NCBI GenBank assembly: GCA_019685575.1
Contig: JABFQO010000014.1
Span: 1 to 47,327 of the forward strand
Reading direction: 5' to 3'
Source: Candidatus Bathyarchaeota archaeon A05DMB-4
GTDB taxonomy: Archaea; Thermoproteota; Bathyarchaeia; Bathyarchaeales; SOJC01
Length of the DNA: 47,327 nucleotides
A program made the translations under genes and the position numbers. The notes under the pieces were generated by a model that worked only from the letters and a program-made list of their open reading frames with translations, ran no database searches and was not told where the DNA came from. Each line of letters opens with the position of its first letter. The first letter of the stretch is position 1. This document shows, one piece after another, positions 32,837 to 41,790 of this stretch.

Positions 32837-34234
32837 TTAAGCACCGATTATCTTTACGTTTCCCACCATCAGCGAGGGCACGAACGAGTTCACGAATTGC
32901 TTCGAGTCGTTGCCGATTCCACAGATTTGTTTGAACCAGTCGAAAGCGACGCCTGAAACCATTCCGCCTTTGATAGGATGTTGGATTTCACCGTTTTGAA
33001 TATAGAATGCCTGTGAAAGTTGGGCGCTGATCAGTCCAGACCCGGCTTGCGCAAAACCGCCCATGTATTCGATTAGTACGCCCTTGTCTATCTCAGCCAA
33101 AAGAGTCTCTTTTGATTTGTTGCCGGGCTGAATCACCAAATTAGACGGGTACACCTCTGGTTTTGCCTTATACCCGTTTCCCACAATCATACGAACCATG
33201 TCCAGTCCGCCGGGAAAACGAGAAGCGTTGCCAGTGTTTTTGGTTTTTAACGCGTTTGCGGTGGTTGCGTTGTGGAGGAAACTTTCCAGTTTGCCTTCTC
33301 TTATGGCAACAGTGTTTTGCGAAGGTGCTCCTTCGTCGTCGAAACTTCTTGAAGCAAACCCTCCTTCCAGTGTCGCGCTGTCGGTGATGGTTAGGTTTTC
33401 AGACGCTACCATTTCACCAATACGTCTCGTCCACGCAGATCGCCCTGCAATCACATTTTCGCCCTTCAAAGCATCAACCAGCACGTCGCAGAGTTGATAT
33501 GAAACCGCTTCTGGCCCAAAAATCACCGTGCCTTGAAAACTAGTTATGGGTTTTGGGTTGAACATTGAAATTACTTTTTTTGCAACGTTTTCTCCGAGGT
33601 TTTCTGGGTTCAAATTGGGCGTGCGTTTGAACGTGTAGTCTGAGCATGAACTGGTGACTTCGCCGTCATGTTCTCCTCCGCCTGCAAGATACAGTGCGGT
33701 TCGTGTTTCTCGCTCTTCGCAATCGACGCCTAAAGTGTTGACTACTCCACGCCAACCAGCCATAAACACGACGCGTCCATCCTTGGCTATCACTCGCTTA
33801 TCATATTCCTCGGCGGCATCGATGGCGCGTTTAGCAATGTCAACGACATCCTCTACGTTTACCTCAGCCACTTCTACGTCAAATAGTCCGTTAACCTTAC
33901 TTGTTGTGCCCTCTGCTGGAAGAGCAAAATTCGGCACTTCAGAACTAACTTTCGCAATAGCCAAAGCCTTTTCTCCAGCCTCCAAAACAGCCTTCTCACT
34001 TAACTCGTTGGTGCAAGCGAAACCGACCTTGTTTTTTTCAATCACAACACGAAAACCCACACCGTCGTCGTCCGCACGGTTTTGAGTTAAGATTTCAGAG
34101 TTTCTAATGGCAACTTCAGTTGTTCGAGTACTCGTGAAGAAGGCTTCAGCGTGAGTTATGCCTTTTCTCTCAAGTTTCCTTATGGTCTTTCGCACATAAT
34201 CGCCTAACATCATCCATTTTTCATCCAAACTCAT
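32837..34234 (-). CDS. tldE: TldE/PmbA metalloprotease partner subunit
   Basis: 465-residue TldE (PmbA) homologue. TldD and TldE form a protease used to degrade peptides and mature some modified peptides. This subunit lacks the HExxxH motif found in its neighbour, as expected of the non-catalytic partner. The C-terminal MVGNVKIIGA and GGFAQAGSGLISAQLSQAF match the family. It starts 2 nt after the TldD stop. Confidence 0.9.
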   Translation of the reverse strand: MSLDEKWMMLGDYVRKTIRKLERKGITHAEAFFTSTRTTEVAIRNSEILTQNRADDDGVGFRVVIEKNKVGFACTNELSEKAVLEAGEKALAIAKVSSEVPNFALPAEGTTSKVNGLFDVEVAEVNVEDVVDIAKRAIDAAEEYDKRVIAKDGRVVFMAGWRGVVNTLGVDCEERETRTALYLAGGGEHDGEVTSSCSDYTFKRTPNLNPENLGENVAKKVISMFNPKPITSFQGTVIFGPEAVSYQLCDVLVDALKGENVIAGRSAWTRRIGEMVASENLTITDSATLEGGFASRSFDDEGAPSQNTVAIREGKLESFLHNATTANALKTKNTGNASRFPGGLDMVRMIVGNGYKAKPEVYPSNLVIQPGNKSKETLLAEIDKGVLIEYMGGFAQAGSGLISAQLSQAFYIQNGEIQHPIKGGMVSGVAFDWFKQICGIGNDSKQFVNSFVPSLMVGNVKIIGA

Positions 34235-34236
34235 CG

Positions 34237-35622
34237 TTATTCTCCCATCCCACCAACCATGATTTCACAACGAATCGCAGGAACCACTCGACCCTGGATA
34301 GCGAATTGAAACTTTCCACACGCGCCGGGACGTAAAACCGCGTCCTTGCCTACTGCGTCTATTGTTTTGAAAACTTCAATCGCGTTGCCTGCTACGTTGG
34401 CGCCGCGTAACTCTTCGGTTAATTTTCCATGATTTATTCGTTTGGCACTTTGAAAGCCAAACGTAAAGTCCGCGTTGACGTCTGCTTGTCCGCCGAACGT
34501 GCCCTCCAAAAATAACCCCTCTTTGACGTCTTCAATAAGTTCTTCCTCTGCATAATCGCCTGCTTCTATGCCGATGTTAGTTTGTCTAATCAACGGTTCA
34601 ACGCTATAATCCCACGCGTGAGCGTTCCCGGTAGGCGAGACGCTGGAAAGCGCAGCACTGGTTCGGTCATGCATAAAAGACCTTAACACTCCGTTCTCTA
34701 TCAACACCGTGTGCTTGCATTCGACGCCTTCATCGTCATAAGGGAAATAGCCTAAACCACCCTCCACTCTACCGTCATCATAAATAGTAACCAGCTTAGA
34801 AGACACAAATTTACCGATTTGGTTGCCGAAGCCGCCGCCACTCATGGCTAAATCCGCCTCTAAAGGATGCCCAATGGCTTCATGGAGCAAGGTTGCGCAC
34901 AAAGTTGGATGCACGACAACGCGGAATTTTCCCGAAGGCGGAGCCTTCGCGTTAAGGAGTCGTGCTGCTTTTTCTGCGGTTGTTTTGCCCAGTGCGTAGG
35001 GTGAGGTTTTGTCGAAGAGCTCTAGCCCTCCAGCGTGTCCCAGGCTTTCGGAGGCAGGGCAGATTGTATTGTTGCCTTTGGCAATTATGTCTACGTAAAG
35101 AACGACTCTCGTGATGTTTTGATGAATTTCTGCGCCTTCCGTGCTGAGAAAGTATTTGTCGTCTGCTATGCTGATGTACGTCGCCTTCGCCTCGGCGATT
35201 CGTTGTCCAACTTCTCTTGCGCCCTTACACGCGTCTAAAGGAATTTCGGCAATGTCATCGGCGGAAAAGTTTTGGAGTGGTTTTTTGGCGTTTAAGGTAA
35301 TGTCGGCTTTCACGGTCTTTGCTGACGCGAGTCTTATTTGTTGTTTTTTGAGTTTTGAAGAACTCTTGGCTAACTTTACTGCGTTAACCAGAGTTTTTTC
35401 CAAGTTTGAAGCATCGACCATGCTTGTTGAACTGAAACCCCACGATTTGTTATCCACTAAGACTCTGGCGCCCACGCCGCCTAAGGCTACATTGGAAAAC
35501 TCTTCGATAACGCCATTTTTGACCATGCAAGTGATTATGGTTCGCTTCTGCCCGCGTAACTGCACTAGATTCGCTTGGGTTGCGATTTTTGTTTCCAAGC
35601 ATTTTCTTAAATTTTCTAACAT
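34237..35622 (-). CDS. tldD: TldD metalloprotease catalytic subunit
   Basis: 461-residue catalytic half of the TldD/TldE protease. The metal-binding HExxxH is in LLHEAIGHPLEADLA near residues 245-252, followed later by a cysteine-containing region and QGRVVPAIRCEIMVGGMGE at the C-terminus. The two genes are nearly contiguous, so a heterodimer is expected. Its peptide substrate in this organism is unknown. Confidence 0.92.
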   Translation of the reverse strand: MLENLRKCLETKIATQANLVQLRGQKRTIITCMVKNGVIEEFSNVALGGVGARVLVDNKSWGFSSTSMVDASNLEKTLVNAVKLAKSSSKLKKQQIRLASAKTVKADITLNAKKPLQNFSADDIAEIPLDACKGAREVGQRIAEAKATYISIADDKYFLSTEGAEIHQNITRVVLYVDIIAKGNNTICPASESLGHAGGLELFDKTSPYALGKTTAEKAARLLNAKAPPSGKFRVVVHPTLCATLLHEAIGHPLEADLAMSGGGFGNQIGKFVSSKLVTIYDDGRVEGGLGYFPYDDEGVECKHTVLIENGVLRSFMHDRTSAALSSVSPTGNAHAWDYSVEPLIRQTNIGIEAGDYAEEELIEDVKEGLFLEGTFGGQADVNADFTFGFQSAKRINHGKLTEELRGANVAGNAIEVFKTIDAVGKDAVLRPGACGKFQFAIQGRVVPAIRCEIMVGGMGE

Positions 35623-35788
35623 CGCGTTAACCCCACGATCGTGTGGGAATTATTTAGATTGAACACATTAAAATAGGTAAGCCTTGCACGTGCGAACTCT
35701 TGGTTTTCGAGCGTTTTATCTTCTAGAAGGGAGAATATCAGAGAAAAAACTTGTCGAGGTTTGTTTTCTTGGAAATGGCAATTTCATC

Positions 35789-36028
35789 TTATATAATTAC
35801 CTTAGAAGTTATAATGCTCATAGTGTCAGTAACGCCTGGAATTTTTCGCAGTTTAACGAATATGAACTCGTCCAAATCTTCGATGCTTTCAAAGGACACT
35901 TCGAGAATCATATCGTACATTCCGAAAGTGGCGAATGCACGTTTAACTCCTGAAAGCGTTTTCACTTTGTCAAACACGGCTTTTTCCTTGCCCGACTCCA
36001 ATTTCGTCAAGATGTATGCGGAAATCAC
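35789..36028 (-). CDS. Lrp/AsnC ligand-binding (RAM) domain protein
   Basis: 79-residue stand-alone RAM domain: ISAYILTKLESGKEKAVFDKV, VKRAFATFGMYDMILEVSFES, and a closing strand TDTMSIITSKVI. It has no helix-turn-helix. Such small effector-binding proteins may modulate full-length Lrp regulators. The GTG start has GGAGAGG upstream. Confidence 0.82.
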   Translation of the reverse strand: MISAYILTKLESGKEKAVFDKVKTLSGVKRAFATFGMYDMILEVSFESIEDLDEFIFVKLRKIPGVTDTMSIITSKVII

Positions 36029-36084
36029 GTCACGCTTCCTCTCCGTTTAATTGTGGGAAGCACTATAAATTTCTTTCTGCTATT

Positions 36085-36101
36085 ATAATTTTGATAATTA
36101 T
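36085..36101. promoter_or_regulatory. 17-bp palindrome in a divergent promoter region
   Basis: ATAATT-TTGAT-AATTAT, perfect 6-bp arms with a 5-nt spacer. It lies between the RAM-domain gene (start 36028, minus) and the small cysteine protein (start 36151, plus), so it could control both. Confidence 0.4.
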
Positions 36102-36150
36102 GACGAAATTTTAAAATACTCGAATAGCCATAACAACACTAGGTGAAAAG

Positions 36151-36450
36151 ATGCAGAAAATCGGTTTTAGAGAGTGCCATTTCATCAAAGTCAACGATAT
36201 CGACGCCTTCATAGAAGAATTTAAAAAATCAGTAGAGAATCTCGGTCTTCCGGAAGGTTATGACGTGAGGATTTACAAAAGCGTTTACGGGTGTTGCGGC
36301 GTTTCAGACTCTAACGTTGCCGTAGAAATAGTGGGCTCAGAAGAGAACGAAATAAGAAACATAGACCTCAAGGTTACGTCGAAACTAATGGAAATGTGTC
36401 AAAAAAAAGGCCTCGAATATCATTTTTGTGAACCCATGGAAGTCGCTTAA
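36151..36450 (+). CDS. small protein of unknown function with vicinal cysteines
   Basis: 99 residues. Notable are a CC pair in SVYGCCGVSDSN and three more cysteines (ECHF, MEMCQK, HFCEP). The pattern is alternating strand and helix, with KVTSKLMEMCQKKGLEYHFCEP at the end. GGTG lies 5 nt before the ATG. It stands next to a divergent palindrome and upstream of the hdr operon, though with a 200-nt gap. No family recognised; metal or thiol chemistry is possible. Confidence 0.6.
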   Translation: MQKIGFRECHFIKVNDIDAFIEEFKKSVENLGLPEGYDVRIYKSVYGCCGVSDSNVAVEIVGSEENEIRNIDLKVTSKLMEMCQKKGLEYHFCEPMEVA

Positions 36451-36674
36451 ATCTTTATGATATTGCTGTTGCATGCTTTGCCTAATCAATGAGTAAACAT
36501 TCTGTTGTTATGATCTGCTTGGTTTGAGGTTTTGCTTGTGAGCCTGCTAGGCGCCCTCATAAAACTATTTTTTATATAAAAATAATAATTAAGGTAATAT
36601 TTTTAAACAACCTAATCGTCTTTTAATCTTCTCTACGTGCTGACGAATCGTTACTCGTGGAGTCATGTGTTGAA

Positions 36675-39062
36675 ATGTTAGAAGAACCAAGAATCGGAGT
36701 GTTCATCTGCCACTGTGGAGGCAACATTAGCGACACGATAGATGTGGCACGTGTTAAGGAAATCATCGGTTCTCTGGGGCACGTCAAGTTGGCCGAGACC
36801 TTCGAGTACATGTGCAGCAACCCAGGACAAGAAATGATAAAGAAAGCAATCGATGAACACAAGTTGAATCGTGTAGTCGTGGCTTCATGCTCACCGAGAA
36901 TGCATCTGGACACTTTTAGACAAGCTGTCAAGTCTGCAGGACTCAACTCGTACCTTCTGGACATGATTAACATAAGAGAGCATTGTAGTTGGGTTCACGA
37001 CGACAAAGAAAAGGCAACAAGCAAAGCCATAGCCCTCATCCGTGGAGCAGTTGAGCGCGCAAAATTTTTGGAACCCTTAACTCCTAAAAGCTTGAAAGTT
37101 ACGGAAAGCGTCCTTGTTATCGGTGGGGGCATTGCAGGAATTTATTCCGCACTTGAATTGGCTGACAAGGGTTATCAAGTGTACTTGGTCGAGAGAAACC
37201 CAAGCATAGGCGGTCATATGGCGCAACTTAGTAAGACTTTTCCGACTTTTGATTGTTCGGCTTGTATTTTAACGCCCAAAATGGTTTCGGTGTCGCAGCA
37301 TCCGAACATCAAAATTTTCACTAACGCTGAACCAGTAGCCGTTAAGGGTTCACCCGGCAATTATCAAGTGGACATAAGAATACGACCTAGGTACGTGAAC
37401 CTTGAAAAATGCACCGCGTGTGGAGAATGTGCAAGGAAGTGCCCGGTTAAAAAGCCAAGCAAGTTTGAGGAGAACTTAGGTCAAGAAAAGGCCATCTACA
37501 TACCCTTCAAGCAAGCCATCCCCAACTGTTACGTGATAGACAAGGATTATTGCCTTTTCCTCACTCGGGGAATCTGCCGAATTTGCGAAAGATTCTGTAA
37601 AGGAGAAGCCATAGATTTTACGCAACAAGAACAGGTCGTAAGCCTCGATGTAGGCGCGATTATTGCATGCACGGGATACAGCTTGATAGATTCTAAACTT
37701 TTTGGGCAATACAACTATGGGTATCATCCAGACATCGTAACAAACCTTCAGTTTGAAAGGCTAATGCTACAAGGTCTTCACAAACCTTCTAACGGTGAAG
37801 TACCCAAGAAAATCGCGTTTATCCTATGTGTCGGAAGCCGCTCGACTGCCACTAATGCTTGTGAGTATTGTTGCAAAATCGGTTGCATGAACGCCATAAA
37901 GCATGCTTTGTTGCTGGACAAATCAGTTCCGGGAGCCGAACCGTGGATTTTTTACACAGACATAAGGGCTCATGGTAAGGGCTACGAGGAATTTTACGCT
38001 AAGGCTAGAGAACATCATACAACCTTCATAAGAGGCAGAGTAGCCGAAGTTGTGCCGAAAGGCAATTCTCTTGTTGTTAAAGCGGAAGACACAGTTCTCG
38101 GAAAACAGATCGAGGAACCGTTCGATTTAGTTGTGCTTAGTCCGGCTTTGGTTCCCAACATAAGCACGAAAGAACTTGCTGAAATGCTCGGCATAGATTT
38201 AGGTCCTGACAGTTTCTTCCTTGAAGTCCACCACAAACTAAGAGGAGTCGAGACGAAAAGAGAAGGAATCTTCATAGCAGGATGTGCACAAGGACCAAAG
38301 GACATAAGGGAAACCACGATGGAATCAATGGCTACGGCATCAAAAGTCGCTACTTTTCTCGGGAGAGGGAAAATCTCTGTTTCGCCAGAAGTGGCTTTTC
38401 TCGTTCCAGACAAGTGTAACCTCTGCGGAGTTTGCATCGAGCAATGTCCAACTAAGGCGATTAAGAAAGGGAAGAAAGAAGTGACGATTGATCCAATATC
38501 ATGCGTTGGGTGTGGGATATGTGTTCCTGTCTGTCCCAAAGAAGCAATCGACTTGAAGCACAGCACCGAGGCACAGTTAATCGCCCAGATTGAAGGAGTC
38601 AGCAGAGAAGGTGACACATCGCCCAAGATAATTGCCTTCATAGAGAGGATGACCGCCTACGGCTCTGCGGATCTGGGTGGGCAAAGCAGACGCAGTTACA
38701 CTTCCCAAGTCAGATTGGTCGGCGTGCCGAGCACTGGGCGATTAGGCATAAAACATCTGTTGCACGCCTTTGCTTCAGGCGCTGACGGCGTGATTTTTGT
38801 TGAAGGAGACGACAGCTTGTTTAAGGAAGATCAGCTGCGAGAAAGGATTATACAACTGAAGAAAGACTTGGGCAAGTTTGGCATTCAATCTCTTAGAATC
38901 CAGTCAATCACCACGACCATCCCACAGTTCGAGAAAATCATGAGCCTTTTTGACGCGTTTGTCGAGCGAATCTCAAAACTCGGTCCGATTCCTCGTGAAA
39001 AACGAGAAGAACTTGAAAAATACTTGAAAGGTGAGCAAATTGCAACCCAACACGCAACTTGA
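36675..39062 (+). CDS. hdrA: heterodisulfide reductase subunit A with a cysteine-less MvhD-like C-terminal domain
   Basis: FAD iron-sulfur protein, the electron-bifurcating hub of Hdr complexes. Domains in order are an N-terminal CHCGG cysteine domain (about 1-140) and the FAD fold (VLVIGGGIAGIYSAL and GGHMAQLSKTFPTFDCSAC). Next is a ferredoxin-like insert (CTACGECARKCP), then a C-terminal ferredoxin (CNLCGVCIEQCP and CVGCGICVPVCP), about 575-625. The last 150 residues (PKIIAFIERMTAYGSADL onward) resemble MvhD but contain no cysteine, whereas MvhD uses several to hold a [2Fe-2S] cluster. The start at 36675 is an ATG; a GTG at 36657 would add six codons. It is the first gene of the hdrACB-frhB operon. 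Confidence 0.92.
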   Translation: MLEEPRIGVFICHCGGNISDTIDVARVKEIIGSLGHVKLAETFEYMCSNPGQEMIKKAIDEHKLNRVVVASCSPRMHLDTFRQAVKSAGLNSYLLDMINIREHCSWVHDDKEKATSKAIALIRGAVERAKFLEPLTPKSLKVTESVLVIGGGIAGIYSALELADKGYQVYLVERNPSIGGHMAQLSKTFPTFDCSACILTPKMVSVSQHPNIKIFTNAEPVAVKGSPGNYQVDIRIRPRYVNLEKCTACGECARKCPVKKPSKFEENLGQEKAIYIPFKQAIPNCYVIDKDYCLFLTRGICRICERFCKGEAIDFTQQEQVVSLDVGAIIACTGYSLIDSKLFGQYNYGYHPDIVTNLQFERLMLQGLHKPSNGEVPKKIAFILCVGSRSTATNACEYCCKIGCMNAIKHALLLDKSVPGAEPWIFYTDIRAHGKGYEEFYAKAREHHTTFIRGRVAEVVPKGNSLVVKAEDTVLGKQIEEPFDLVVLSPALVPNISTKELAEMLGIDLGPDSFFLEVHHKLRGVETKREGIFIAGCAQGPKDIRETTMESMATASKVATFLGRGKISVSPEVAFLVPDKCNLCGVCIEQCPTKAIKKGKKEVTIDPISCVGCGICVPVCPKEAIDLKHSTEAQLIAQIEGVSREGDTSPKIIAFIERMTAYGSADLGGQSRRSYTSQVRLVGVPSTGRLGIKHLLHAFASGADGVIFVEGDDSLFKEDQLRERIIQLKKDLGKFGIQSLRIQSITTTIPQFEKIMSLFDAFVERISKLGPIPREKREELEKYLKGEQIATQHAT

Positions 39063-39663
39063 AAAAACTAACCAAAAAGTAGAAACAACGCCAGCTGAAC
39101 CATTGGTGCAACAAAAAGATAGGTGGGCCTTTGTTCACGAAGTTGAAAAACTGCCTGGAGGCGAGAACATTCTCGATTGCCTCCAATGCGGCCTATGTGC
39201 GGGCACTTGTCCAACAAGGTTTGCTATGGATTATTCGCCCATACAGATTATAAAAATGATTCACTTGGGCATGAGGGAAGAAGTTTTGTCGAGTTCGACC
39301 ATCTGGGTTTGTTCCTCATGCTACAGTTGTTATAGCCGTTGTCCGAGAGCGGTGGACATAACAACTCTCATGATGTCTCTACGAAACCTAGCCATGAAGG
39401 AAAAAATTCCCGTGAAGAAGGAAATAAAGCCCAAATTCCATAAAACTTTCTACGAAATTGTACGAAAATACGGAAGACTCCATGAACCCGAACTTCTTAT
39501 GAAAATTCTCAAAAAATCCGATTTACCCAACCTCTACAACAACGTCAAGTTTGGATGGAGTCTCTTGAGAAAGGGAAGGCTCAAGTTACGACCTACAAAA
39601 ATCGGAAATCACGCTGAACTTCTTGCAATACTCGAAAAAACCGCCAAGGAGGAAGCCCAATGA
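39031..39663 (+). CDS. hdrC: heterodisulfide reductase subunit C
   Basis: 210-residue HdrC, bearing two [4Fe-4S] sites that pass electrons from HdrA to HdrB. Cluster motifs are CLQCGLCAGTCP and CSSCYSCYSRCP. It overlaps the hdrA end by 32 nt from the GTG. A TTG at 39040, with AGGTGAG 4 nt upstream, is a good alternative start. Followed directly by hdrB with a 4-nt overlap. Confidence 0.92.
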   Translation: MSKLQPNTQLEKTNQKVETTPAEPLVQQKDRWAFVHEVEKLPGGENILDCLQCGLCAGTCPTRFAMDYSPIQIIKMIHLGMREEVLSSSTIWVCSSCYSCYSRCPRAVDITTLMMSLRNLAMKEKIPVKKEIKPKFHKTFYEIVRKYGRLHEPELLMKILKKSDLPNLYNNVKFGWSLLRKGRLKLRPTKIGNHAELLAILEKTAKEEAQ

Positions 39664-40547
39664 AGTATGCTTTCTACCCAGGCTGCGCTGTGCATCACTC
39701 TTCAAAAGAATATGGCGAATCATGCCGCGCTATCAGCAAGGCTTTGGATGTTGAGTTGGCCGAAATACCCGACTGGAGCTGTTGTGGGGCTATTGATGCG
39801 GTTTACTCTTACCGGCCGCTCTCCTCGATAGCTCTTGTTGCCAGAGACTTGGCTTTAGTTGAGAAGATGGGCATGGATGTTGTAACTTTGTGTAGCGCTT
39901 GCTACTACACTTTGAATAGAACCAATAAACTTCTTAAGGAAAATTCTGAGTTGAAGAATAAAGTTGACGCTGCCCTGAGCAGTGCTGGGCTCAGTTATAG
40001 TGGCAATGTGAGAGTAAGACATTTTCTTGAGGCTCTGATAACAGATGTAGGGCTTCAGAGAATAAAAGAAAGAGTTAAAACGCCATTGACTGCTCTAAAT
40101 GTCGCGTCCTATTACGGATGTTTCCTTGTAAGACCCCAATATTTGACCAGTTTTGATGATCCTGAGCATCCGAAGAGTTTGGACGATTTGGCAGAAGCGT
40201 TGGGGGCGTCGAAGGTTGAGTATTATGGCAAAATCCGGTGCTGTGGCGCCTCGCTACAGATTACTGACGAGAAGGTTATGCTGGAAATGTCGAAGAAAAT
40301 CTTGCTTAGCGCCAAAGACGCGGGTGCAAATTGTATCATAACCGCGTGTCCACTGTGTCATTTTAATCTCGATGCAAAACAGAAAGCTATCGAATCAAAG
40401 TTTGACGTTAAAATAGACCTTCCCATCCTCCACTTTACCCAACTTGTCGGCTTGGCCTTTGCGATACCGCCAAAAGACTTGGGGCTTGACAAAAATTTCG
40501 TCGTACCCAACAAAATCCTCCTACAATACGCGAGGAGTGTTGCCTAA
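39660..40547 (+). CDS. hdrB: heterodisulfide reductase subunit B
   Basis: 295-residue HdrB, the catalytic subunit that holds two non-cubane clusters and reduces disulfides. Both CCG domains are present: YPGCAVHH, WSCCGAI, CSACY in the first and YYGCFL, RCCGASL, CPLCHFN in the second. All expected cysteines are visible, so it should be active. It is located between hdrC and frhB, touching both. Confidence 0.93.
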   Translation: MKYAFYPGCAVHHSSKEYGESCRAISKALDVELAEIPDWSCCGAIDAVYSYRPLSSIALVARDLALVEKMGMDVVTLCSACYYTLNRTNKLLKENSELKNKVDAALSSAGLSYSGNVRVRHFLEALITDVGLQRIKERVKTPLTALNVASYYGCFLVRPQYLTSFDDPEHPKSLDDLAEALGASKVEYYGKIRCCGASLQITDEKVMLEMSKKILLSAKDAGANCIITACPLCHFNLDAKQKAIESKFDVKIDLPILHFTQLVGLAFAIPPKDLGLDKNFVVPNKILLQYARSVA

Positions 40548-41648
40548 ATGGTTGAAGAAAGACTGTCATTTCGTACGCTCAACAAAGAGGTCATCGAACC
40601 CGGAATTTGTGCAGCATGCTACGGTTGTGTAAGTTTCTGCACGGCAAACGAGTTGAACGTGCTGACGGTTGAGAAAGACAGACCAGTGTACTGCGACGAA
40701 AAGAACTGTTTGGAAGATGGAATCTGCTACCTAATCTGTCCGCGAACGCCTCACTTGGACAAAGCCTTAGAAACGAAATTCCAATACAAAGACCCGATAG
40801 GCTCCTACATTTCTGTTCGAATCCTCCGCACTACGGATGAGGAAATAGCCCAAGTATGCTGTGACGGAGGCGTTGTGACAAGCCTTCTCCAGTTCATGCT
40901 GGATACTAAAAAAATCGACGGCGCCGTGCTTTCAAAAAGGGAAGGCTTATGGAACAGTGAACCCGTGATCACGACACGATTCGAAGATTTGCTTGAATGC
41001 GCCGGCTCTAGTTTGGTACAATCGAGAAGCGTCCGGAATCTCGGTGACTGGACAACTTACGCGCCCATTTTTGCTGCTCTTAAGAAACTGAATTTGTTAG
41101 ACCTCGCAAAGTTTGCAGTAGTTGGCACACCTTGTCAAATATCGACGATTCGAAAGATGCAATTACTCCACATAGTTCCAAGCCACCTTGTGCGTTTTAC
41201 GGTGGGGCTTTTTTGTTTTGAAAACTTCCGCATGAACGACGAGGGCAAAAAATACCTTCAGCAAAGAATTGGAGCCGATTTAGGCGAGATTCAAAAAGTT
41301 AACTTGAAAGACGATTTTATCATTAGACTGAAAGACGGAAAAGTCGTGCACGTCGATTTAGATGACCTTGGCCCCATCGTTCGTTCAGAATGCCTTGCAT
41401 GCACAGATTTTTCAAACTATGCCGCTGACATCTCCGTGGGTGGCTTGGGTTCCCCGGACGGGTACACCACGGTTCTGGTGCGAAATCACGAAGCGCAACG
41501 TCTCATCAACCAAGCCATTAGTCAGGGATACATTGAAGAAACTCCTCAACATGATGCTGTTGAAAAAATTAAAAAGATGGCTGAACGAAAAAGAGCCCGC
41601 GGAGAACGAGTGCTCAGGGAAAGAAAGGCGAAATACTCTCCCGCATAA
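40548..41648 (+). CDS. frhB: FrhB-type F420-dependent oxidoreductase subunit
   Basis: 366-residue homologue of the beta subunit of F420-reducing hydrogenase/formate dehydrogenase. It has an N-terminal iron-sulfur motif (CAACYGCVSFC) and the family signature DGGVVTSLLQF, then VVGTPCQISTIRKM. In such operons FrhB supplies or takes electrons as F420H2. Here it follows hdrB with no gap, so the complex is likely an F420-linked HdrABC. No hydrogenase large subunit is nearby. Confidence 0.88.
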   Translation: MVEERLSFRTLNKEVIEPGICAACYGCVSFCTANELNVLTVEKDRPVYCDEKNCLEDGICYLICPRTPHLDKALETKFQYKDPIGSYISVRILRTTDEEIAQVCCDGGVVTSLLQFMLDTKKIDGAVLSKREGLWNSEPVITTRFEDLLECAGSSLVQSRSVRNLGDWTTYAPIFAALKKLNLLDLAKFAVVGTPCQISTIRKMQLLHIVPSHLVRFTVGLFCFENFRMNDEGKKYLQQRIGADLGEIQKVNLKDDFIIRLKDGKVVHVDLDDLGPIVRSECLACTDFSNYAADISVGGLGSPDGYTTVLVRNHEAQRLINQAISQGYIEETPQHDAVEKIKKMAERKRARGERVLRERKAKYSPA

Positions 41649-41790
41649 TGTTTAGATAGTTAAATGGGCGACGTACATGCGGTTTTTTCTGGAAAATTGA
41701 TATTGTTATTATACTTATTAATTGAACAAAAGATTTTATAACGGCGTCTGAGTAGTTTCTTCGTTATCTAATCTCTCGAAGGATACGATC

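Noticed and set aside
36535-36555. Short GCCT-GCT-AGGC inverted repeat before hdrA
   Set aside because: Arms are only 4 bp, which is common by chance.
36675-41648. hdr operon as evidence of methanogenesis
   Set aside because: No mcr, mtr or methyltransferase genes are in the window; Hdr-type complexes occur in many non-methanogens.
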